From positions 1-64,000 of IMG/VR virus record IMGVR_UViG_3300025769_000077: a stretch of 64,000 nucleotides of DNA. The stretch is one strand, 5' to 3'. Source of the stretch: a virus. The notes under the pieces are model-generated. The model made no database searches and was not told the origin of the DNA. It saw only the letters and a program-made list of their open reading frames with translations. Both the position numbers and the translations under genes were made by a program. This document shows, piece after piece, positions 58,320 to 64,000 of the stretch. Position 1 is the first letter of the stretch; each line of letters begins with the position of its first letter.

Positions 58320-60170
58320 ATGCAATTAAACAATGAAATTTTATCGGATATTATTGTGCATATGAAATATGCTCGATATATCCCAGAACTACAACGTAGA
58401 GAGACTTACGAAGAGATTGTTAATCGGAACAAAGAAATGCATATTAGAAAGTTTCCAAACTTGGAAAGTGAAATTAACGAAGCATATGAATTTGTATACC
58501 GAAAAGAAATCCTTCCAGCTATGCGATCTTTTCAATTTGCGGGTAAACCTATTGAATTAAACAATGCACGAATGTTTAATTGTAGTTACGCACCTATAGA
58601 TGATCATAGAGTATTTTCTGAAGGTATGTTTCTACTATTAAGTGGTTGTGGATTTGGATATTCAGTACAAAAAAGTCACGTTGAACAATTACCTGAAATA
58701 CAAAAACCTACTAAAGAACGTAAATTTGTTATAGGTGATAGTATTGAAGGATGGAGTGATTCAGTTAAGTATCTAATTAAATCTTATATGGGAATGGGTT
58801 CTAAACCTAGATTTGTATTTGATGATATTAGAGAAAAAGGAGCATTACTTGTAACATCAGGTGGTAAAGCTCCTGGTCCGGAACCATTAAAACGTTGTCT
58901 AAATGAAATTGAAATGATTTTAGATAGCAAAGAGAATGGTTCTAAGTTAACTCCTATTGAATGTCATTCTATTATGTGTCATATAGCAGATGCAGTATTA
59001 GCAGGTGGTATTCGTAGAAGTGCAATGATAGCTCTATTTTCATTTGATGATGAAGACATGCTTACATGTAAGTCAGGTAACTGGTGGGAGTTAAATCCTC
59101 ATTTTGGTAGAGCTAACAATTCTGCTGTTGTATTGACAAACAGAGTAACTAAATCTGAATTTGAAAACTTTTGGAAAAAAGTTGAAGCATCTAAAGCAGG
59201 TGAACCTGGTATCTATTTTACTAATGATCCGGAGTACGGAACCAACCCTTGCGTTGAGACCAGTCTTAGACGTAATACATTCTGTAACTTAGTAGAGATT
59301 AATGGAGCTAATGTAGATAATCAAGAAGACTTTAATGCAAGATGTAAAGCAGCATCTTTTATTAATACTCTTCAAGCTTCTTACACAGACTTTCATTATT
59401 TAAGAGAGATATGGAAACGTAATACAGAGAAAGATGCTCTTATTGGAGTTGGAATAACCGGTATAGCAGCAGGTAAATTAGATGAAATAAATATTCAAGA
59501 AGGAGCTGCTATTGTTAAGTTAGTCAATGAGATAACAGCTGAGAAAATAGGTATTAGACCTGCAGCAAGAACTACTGTTATTAAACCTGCAGGAACTTCA
59601 TCTCTTGTATTAGGAACTTCGTCTGGTATTCATGACTATCATGATAAATATTGGATTAGAAGAATTAGAGTAGGAAAGAATGAAGCTATTTATTCGTACT
59701 TATCAATTAATCATCCTGAAATATTAGAAGATGAAATATTCAGACCAACGGAACAAGCAGTTATTTCTGTTCCACAAATGGCTCCAGAAACGGGTACTAC
59801 CCGTCATGATTCTGTTAACAGTTTACTTAATAGGATATACAGATTCAATGAAAAGTGGGTACGAGCAGGACACAATACTGGTCCTAACTATCATAACGTA
59901 TCTGCTACTGTCAACATTAAGGATGATGAGTGGAATCAAGTAGGAGAATGGATGTGGACGTTTAGAGACAAATTCCACGGATTAAGTGTTTTACCTTTTG
60001 ATGGGGGAACTTATCAACAAGCTCCTTTTGAGTCTTGTACAAAAGAGACTTATGATGAATTGGTTAAACAATTACATTCAATTGACTTAACTAAAGTAGT
60101 TGAGTTACAAGATAATACAGACCTCAAAGGTGAAGCTGCGTGTGCAGGTGGAGCTTGTGAGATAGTATAA
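58320..60170 (+). CDS. nrdJ: class II (adenosylcobalamin-type) ribonucleotide reductase
   Basis: A 616-residue reductase. Landmarks: LPAMRSFQFAGKP, MFNCSYAPIDD with the first redox Cys, LLLSGCGFGYSVQ, GTNPCVE near 310 with FCNLVEIN following (radical and second redox cysteines), KPAGTSSLVLGTSSG in the active-site loop, and a C-terminal CAGGACEIV tail with the two shuttle cysteines. This set matches the monomeric RTPR-like class II enzymes, though it is shorter than the 739-residue Lactobacillus protein. No small subunit or activase gene is nearby, which fits class II. It makes dNTPs for replication and needs host or scavenged B12. Confidence 0.85.
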   Translation: MQLNNEILSDIIVHMKYARYIPELQRRETYEEIVNRNKEMHIRKFPNLESEINEAYEFVYRKEILPAMRSFQFAGKPIELNNARMFNCSYAPIDDHRVFSEGMFLLLSGCGFGYSVQKSHVEQLPEIQKPTKERKFVIGDSIEGWSDSVKYLIKSYMGMGSKPRFVFDDIREKGALLVTSGGKAPGPEPLKRCLNEIEMILDSKENGSKLTPIECHSIMCHIADAVLAGGIRRSAMIALFSFDDEDMLTCKSGNWWELNPHFGRANNSAVVLTNRVTKSEFENFWKKVEASKAGEPGIYFTNDPEYGTNPCVETSLRRNTFCNLVEINGANVDNQEDFNARCKAASFINTLQASYTDFHYLREIWKRNTEKDALIGVGITGIAAGKLDEINIQEGAAIVKLVNEITAEKIGIRPAARTTVIKPAGTSSLVLGTSSGIHDYHDKYWIRRIRVGKNEAIYSYLSINHPEILEDEIFRPTEQAVISVPQMAPETGTTRHDSVNSLLNRIYRFNEKWVRAGHNTGPNYHNVSATVNIKDDEWNQVGEWMWTFRDKFHGLSVLPFDGGTYQQAPFESCTKETYDELVKQLHSIDLTKVVELQDNTDLKGEAACAGGACEIV

Positions 60171-60176
60171 AAACAT

Positions 60177-60200
60177 ACAGGTGTTACCACCTGTTTTTTA
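60177..60200 (+). terminator. intrinsic terminator after the reductase
   Basis: ACAGGTG-ttac-CACCTGT (60177-60194, a 7-bp stem) followed by TTTTT. Confidence 0.9.
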
Positions 60201-60211
60201 AATTAAATAAA

Positions 60212-60304
60212 ATGGAAAAGAATAAAGAATTTAATTGTGCTGATAAAGACATGGGTTTACGTAAATGTTCGGTACAATGTAATTATTGTAAAAAAAGAAA
60301 CTAA
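60212..60304 (+). CDS. 30-residue cysteine-rich peptide
   Basis: MEKNKEFNCADKDMGLRKCS then VQCNYCKKRN. Four cysteines (C-x10-C-x3-C-x2-C) could form a zinc knuckle. Sits 12 nt after a terminator, and its stop overlaps the next ATG. Confidence 0.35.
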   Translation: MEKNKEFNCADKDMGLRKCSVQCNYCKKRN

Positions 60305-60432
60305 TGTTTAACAGATTACCCAAACATTTCAAAGTTGAGGATATTATCCCTAATTCTCAAAAAGCTCTGTCTAATAATGACATAGAGTTATATGTACAGT
60401 ATGTAACGTTTTATAAATATTTTATAGCTTAA
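60304..60432 (+). CDS. 42-residue hypothetical protein
   Basis: MFNRLPKHFKVEDIIPNSQK then ALSNNDIELYVQYVTFYKYF. Starts on the last base of the preceding stop. No motif. Confidence 0.35.
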   Translation: MFNRLPKHFKVEDIIPNSQKALSNNDIELYVQYVTFYKYFIA

Positions 60433-60437
60433 TCAAA

Positions 60438-61364
60438 ATGGAAATGATTTTAAATTTAACACCAGGATTCAATCCTACAAATGCACTAGAAGAAGAATGT
60501 ATCGATTTTAAACATTTTAAGTTTGCTAGTGGTGAACATCACATAGTTATCAAGGATGACTTTAATGAGTTCGGTGAACCAACTGATGTGAATATTACTA
60601 CTAGAATTAATTCTATGGATGATTTAGGTAAGCTTATGGTAGCTGTAGATGCTTTAAGTCAAACTGGATGGTTGGGTAACAAGTGGTTAACTATACCTTA
60701 TTTTCCTGGTAGTAGACAAGACAGAAGAAATCAATACGGAGAACCTTTAACTGTTAAGATTTATGCTGATATTATTAATGATATGGAATTTGATGGTGTA
60801 AGTATATGGGATCCACATTCAGATGTAACTTCTGCTTTACTTGAAAACGTATCAGTAATAAACAATCACAAATTTGTAGATAGATGTTTAACTGACATGG
60901 ATCCAAATGATACAACAGATTACTTAATTGTATCTCCGGATGCAGGTTCTCTTAAGAAAGTTAATTCTTTATTAAAGCATTTCAATTTTGGTAGTAATAG
61001 ATTACTAAAGTGTGATAAAGATAGAAACCCTCTTACTGGTAAAATAGAATCATTTGAAGTACATTCTCCGGATTTAACCGGTAAGACATGTGTCATAGTA
61101 GATGATATATGTTCAGGCGGTGGTACTTTCATAGGATTAGCTAAAGAACTTAAAGAGTTAGGTTGTCATGATATATATCTTATTGTAACTCATGGTGAGT
61201 TCGGTAGAGATGTATCTTCAACCTTAAATAAACTTAGTGATCATTTCAATAAAGTATACACATCTAATTCAATTAGAGATTACAATAAGAAATGGCATGA
61301 AGCTATAGAACATTACAACGGAACTAATTATTCAAACTTTTTGATTACTAAAGACTATGTCTAA
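60438..61364 (+). CDS. PRPP-synthetase-like enzyme (Prs or Adps type)
   Basis: A 308-residue protein of the phosphoribosyltransferase/Prs fold. LTIPYFPGSRQDRR matches the Prs ATP loop P-Y-F-x-Y-A-R-Q-D-R; WDPHSDVTSALL sits where Prs has D-L-H-S; SPDAGSLKK matches the P-D-x-G-G region; CVIVDDICSGGGTF is the PRPP loop. In T4-like phages a Prs and a NAMPT pair salvage NAD. In other phages a Prs-like Adps adds pyrophosphate to ADP-ribose. The changes in the HS and P-D-A-G regions leave both readings open. It is in one operon with the NAMPT-like gene. Confidence 0.75.
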   Translation: MEMILNLTPGFNPTNALEEECIDFKHFKFASGEHHIVIKDDFNEFGEPTDVNITTRINSMDDLGKLMVAVDALSQTGWLGNKWLTIPYFPGSRQDRRNQYGEPLTVKIYADIINDMEFDGVSIWDPHSDVTSALLENVSVINNHKFVDRCLTDMDPNDTTDYLIVSPDAGSLKKVNSLLKHFNFGSNRLLKCDKDRNPLTGKIESFEVHSPDLTGKTCVIVDDICSGGGTFIGLAKELKELGCHDIYLIVTHGEFGRDVSSTLNKLSDHFNKVYTSNSIRDYNKKWHEAIEHYNGTNYSNFLITKDYV

Positions 61365-61734
61365 TCCTGTCAACGATCTACTTACTGTGTATGAAGAACA
61401 CGGTACTATAATCGTTGGAGTTGATTTTGATGACACAATATTCCCTTATAATAAGCGTAGTAAAACACAATGTGAAACTGTAAGGGAAGTATTGTTGCAA
61501 GCAAGACCTTACATTACTATATGTCTATATACAATAGCAGATGAACAATCTCTAAAGTACAAATTAGCACTTATGGAAATGTGGGGTCTAACTCCCGATT
61601 ATGTAAACGAATCACCGGTAAAGATGTCCGGTCCTAAACCTTATTTCAATTTACTATTGGATGATAAAGCAGGTTTATTTGAAGCTACATCTACTTTACG
61701 AAAATTTAAAAATATGATAAATGAAATTAACTAA
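61357..61734 (+). CDS. small HAD-like phosphatase
   Basis: A 125-residue minimal HAD protein. The motif VDFDDTIFPY (D-x-D-D-T) is at residues 21-31; CLYTIADE is the second motif, and NLLLDDKAGL the last Asp pair. It lacks a full cap domain. It may remove phosphate from nucleotides or a pathway intermediate of the flanking NAD-salvage genes. Confidence 0.68.
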   Translation: MSNPVNDLLTVYEEHGTIIVGVDFDDTIFPYNKRSKTQCETVREVLLQARPYITICLYTIADEQSLKYKLALMEMWGLTPDYVNESPVKMSGPKPYFNLLLDDKAGLFEATSTLRKFKNMINEIN

Positions 61735-62158
61735 CATGCAGTTAGATATACTAACTGATGAAATATACAAAAGTGTATTAGATAAAATAAACACTATTAA
61801 ATCAAGTAAGAAGTTTCAAGCTTTACTTAAGAAAGTAAAGAAAGACTTTAAATTTGATCAATTAAATGAAATTATTGAAAAAAATAATTCACTTTCGGAT
61901 CAGATAAATAAACTTAGAGATGAACAATCTAAGTTGAGAAAAGAGTATTGCGATATATTAGGGACATCTCTTCATTATCGCAATGTAGATTCAGATACCT
62001 CTCGTATAGAACAAGATTGTAAAGATAAAGCATTAAAAGAATTAACTTCTGATTTGCCTACTAAGAATTCAATCAAGTCAGCTATTGTATTAGAAGCAAT
62101 GTCTGGTAGTAATAATATCCTTGAAGCTATAAAAACTAAATTTGAATTAAATGATTAA
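61721..62158 (+). CDS. charged helical protein
   Basis: 145 residues, nearly all coiled coil: SVLDKINTIKSSKKFQALLKK, then IEKNNSLSDQINKLRDEQSKL, then a Ser/Asp-rich end. It shares 14 and 8 nt with its neighbours, placing it in the salvage operon. Role unknown. Confidence 0.45.
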   Translation: MKLTNMQLDILTDEIYKSVLDKINTIKSSKKFQALLKKVKKDFKFDQLNEIIEKNNSLSDQINKLRDEQSKLRKEYCDILGTSLHYRNVDSDTSRIEQDCKDKALKELTSDLPTKNSIKSAIVLEAMSGSNNILEAIKTKFELND

Positions 62159-63692
62159 TCCATTTTTACTTACTGATGGTTATAAGACAAGTCATCATAA
62201 GATGTATCCAGAAGGTACAACTTTAGTATTCTCTAATTTCACACCTAGAAGTGAAAAACATGCTTTAGTTAAGACCGGTTACATATTACACTTTGGTTCT
62301 CAAATGGTAATACAACAAATTCATGAACTATTTCAAGAAGGTTTCTTTAATAGAAATAGACAAGAAGTTCTTGAAGAAATTAATAAAGAGTATTCTGCAT
62401 ACTTAGGTACAGATTATGATGTAAGTCATATAGATGCATTACATCAATTAGGTCACTTACCAATAAGTGTTCAAGCTCTTTCTGAAGGTGTACTAGTTCC
62501 TATAGGTATACCTGTAATGAAGGTATGGAATACTCATCCTGATTTCTATTGGATAACTAACTTCCTTGAAACTATTATTTCTAACTTATATTGGAAACCT
62601 ATAACCTCAGCAACTATAGCATATGAATATCGTAAGTTATTACAAGATTATGCTTTAGCTACTGATAAAGACAACTTAGGTGTAGTTGCTTTCCAAGGTC
62701 ATGATTTCTCTATGAGAGGTATGGATAGTGTAGAAGCTACTATGAGTAGTGGATTAGGTCATGCTGTATCTTTCTTAGGTTCTGATAGTTTACCTGTTAT
62801 ACATGCAGCACGTAAGTATTATGAAGCTGATGGAGATGTAGTGTATTCTGTACCAGCATCTGAACACTCAGTAATGTGTGCAGGTACTAAAGACGATGAG
62901 ATAGAAACATTAAGATACTTAATGAAACAATATCCTACTGGTATTCTTTCAGTTGTGTCAGATACTTGGGACTTATGGAAACTTATTACTGAATACCTAG
63001 TAGAGCTTAAAGATGAAATCTTAGCAAGAGATGGTAAACTAGTAATTAGACCTGATTCAGGAGATCCAGTAGATATTATTTGTGGTACATTTAATTTTTC
63101 TAAAGATAAAACAATATTTGGAGCAGATCCTACTTTAGATACAGTAAGAATTACTGAAGAAAAAGGAGTAGTAGAACTTCTTTGGGATATATTTGGTGGT
63201 ACTGTAAACGAACAAGGTTACAAAGTGTTAGATTCACATATTGGATGTATCTATGGTGATTCAATTACCTTAGCAAGAGCTGAAGATATCTGTAGTAGAT
63301 TAGAAGCTAAAGGATTTGCATCTACTAATGTTGTGTTAGGTATAGGTTCTTACACTTATCAGTATAACACAAGAGATACATATGGATTTGCAATGAAAGC
63401 TACTTATGTAGAGGTTGAAAATCCAAATATAATGTTGATGTCTAACCCTCCTCAACCTAAAATTGAAGGTAGAGAAATCTTTAAAGATCCTGTTACTGAT
63501 GATGGTACTAAGAAATCTGCTAAAGGTTTGTTAGCTGTACATGACAAAGACGGAATTTATGAACTTAAGCAACAATGTACTTGGGAAGAAGTTCAAGAAG
63601 ACGATACCATTTTAATATACAAAGATGGTAAGATCTTAGAGAGAGTGTCATTAAATGATGTTAGAAATCGAGTATCTAAGTTACTTGAGTAA
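62151..63692 (+). CDS. nicotinamide phosphoribosyltransferase-like enzyme (NadV/Namat type)
   Basis: A 513-residue enzyme close to the usual length. LLTDGYKTSHHKMYPEGTTL is the family start; GHDFSMRGM, ASEHSVMCAG, VSDTWDLW, RPDSGDP near 308 and IYGDSI (active-site region) follow in order; SGS/GIGSYTYQ and KATYVEV end the barrel. NAMPT makes NMN from nicotinamide and PRPP; the related Namat joins nicotinamide to ADPR-pyrophosphate giving NAD directly. With the Prs-like gene it restores NAD+, perhaps during infection when immune NADases are active. A strong terminator follows. Confidence 0.88.
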   Translation: MINPFLLTDGYKTSHHKMYPEGTTLVFSNFTPRSEKHALVKTGYILHFGSQMVIQQIHELFQEGFFNRNRQEVLEEINKEYSAYLGTDYDVSHIDALHQLGHLPISVQALSEGVLVPIGIPVMKVWNTHPDFYWITNFLETIISNLYWKPITSATIAYEYRKLLQDYALATDKDNLGVVAFQGHDFSMRGMDSVEATMSSGLGHAVSFLGSDSLPVIHAARKYYEADGDVVYSVPASEHSVMCAGTKDDEIETLRYLMKQYPTGILSVVSDTWDLWKLITEYLVELKDEILARDGKLVIRPDSGDPVDIICGTFNFSKDKTIFGADPTLDTVRITEEKGVVELLWDIFGGTVNEQGYKVLDSHIGCIYGDSITLARAEDICSRLEAKGFASTNVVLGIGSYTYQYNTRDTYGFAMKATYVEVENPNIMLMSNPPQPKIEGREIFKDPVTDDGTKKSAKGLLAVHDKDGIYELKQQCTWEEVQEDDTILIYKDGKILERVSLNDVRNRVSKLLE

Positions 63693-63695
63693 ATT

Positions 63696-63727
63696 AAAGG
63701 AGAGTATAATTACTCTCCTTTTTTTTA
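63696..63727. terminator. bidirectional intrinsic terminator at convergent genes
   Basis: AAAGGAGAGTA (63696-63706)-taat-TACTCTCCTTT (63711-63721), a perfect 11-bp stem, followed by TTTTTT on the plus strand. The left side is A-rich, so it should also stop the converging minus-strand gene. Confidence 0.9.
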
Positions 63728-63733
63728 TACGCC

Positions 63734-64000
63734 TTATCTATTAAAGTATTTTAGTTTTTCATCCGGATCAAACCAGTCTTCTACTGTATCTACAATAGGA
63801 ACAGTTTTCTTAAGTGAATGCCAGAAATAAGTATCTCCTGCATTAGGACCTGATTTGTATTCTCTGATAAAAGGATCATCTGAAAATATAGAATTTAAAT
63901 CAAAAGATTTCGTAATTAAACCAATTGTAGTGTTTAACATGTCTACACCTGCAGCTGGTGATTTAAGTAACTTAGGTAATTCAGTAGGGTTCCAAAAGAA
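63734..64000 (-). CDS. C-terminal part of a minus-strand gene running off the right edge
   Basis: The frame is open from base 64000 (upstream of any internal ATG) to the stop at 63734, 88 codons. It reads WNPTELPKLLKSPAAGVDML, then PNAGDTYFWHSLKKTVPI, then DEKLKYFNR. The FWNP-x-E-LP-LL phrase and composition suit a virion structural protein. Strand and position show that the late block resumes here. Confidence 0.65.
   Translation of the reverse strand, partial: FFWNPTELPKLLKSPAAGVDMLNTTIGLITKSFDLNSIFSDDPFIREYKSGPNAGDTYFWHSLKKTVPIVDTVEDWFDPDEKLKYFNR

Overview
The window is a 64-kb piece of an AT-rich tailed double-stranded DNA phage (Caudoviricetes) that most likely infects a member of the Bacteroidota. 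Three things point there. Start codons are preceded by A-rich leaders instead of GGAGG sites. Several genes carry the Bacteroidota-type -7 promoter element TAnnTTTG, often a few bases from the ATG. Two proteins have short lipoprotein signals of the kind common in that phylum. The head genes, an HU/IHF-like protein and a uracil-DNA glycosylase would fit a crAss-like phage, but that affinity is an inference and needs a terminase or portal tree.

Layout. From 1 to about 24.5 kb everything is on the minus strand: virion and packaging genes. In transcription order these are two winged-helix regulators behind a tandem operator, an HU/IHF-like protein, small packaging proteins, the large terminase, portal, a scaffold-like protein, the major capsid protein, connector-type proteins, an abundant virion protein, and a set of fibre proteins ending in a 1478-residue LamG-repeat adhesin. 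A divergent junction lies near 24.5-24.7 kb. From there to 63.7 kb everything is on the plus strand. First comes an accessory stretch of small genes separated by long gene-free, highly structured segments (24.7-38 kb). A replication and recombination block follows (38.4-46 kb): family B DNA polymerase, SF2 helicase, DnaB-like helicase, a RecA/Sak4-like ATPase, an SSB-like protein and a primase. Next are a ubiquitin-like conjugation operon (46.3-49.3 kb), a nuclease and repair block (49.8-53.4 kb), and a nucleotide-metabolism block (53.7-63.7 kb) with a class II ribonucleotide reductase, MazG-like enzymes and a Prs-like/NAMPT-like pair. A strong hairpin at 63.7 kb meets a minus-strand gene that runs off the right edge, so late genes resume there.

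The most interesting element is 46313-49276. A beta-grasp ubiquitin-like protein, a protein with E2-like His and Cys landmarks, a JAMM peptidase with all expected metal ligands and a short ThiF/E1-like enzyme lie in one tight operon. The ubiquitin-like gene ends in an A_AAA_AAG slippery heptamer followed, after a 7-nt spacer, by a 10-bp stem enclosing an 11-bp hairpin. A -1 shift there adds 46 residues read from a frame with no ATG of its own, so the gene probably makes two forms. Other points of note are at least five structured, gene-free segments ending in terminators (one of about 720 nt), the Prs-like/NAMPT-like pair that may rebuild NAD+ against host immunity, and a repeated near-leaderless promoter arrangement on late genes.
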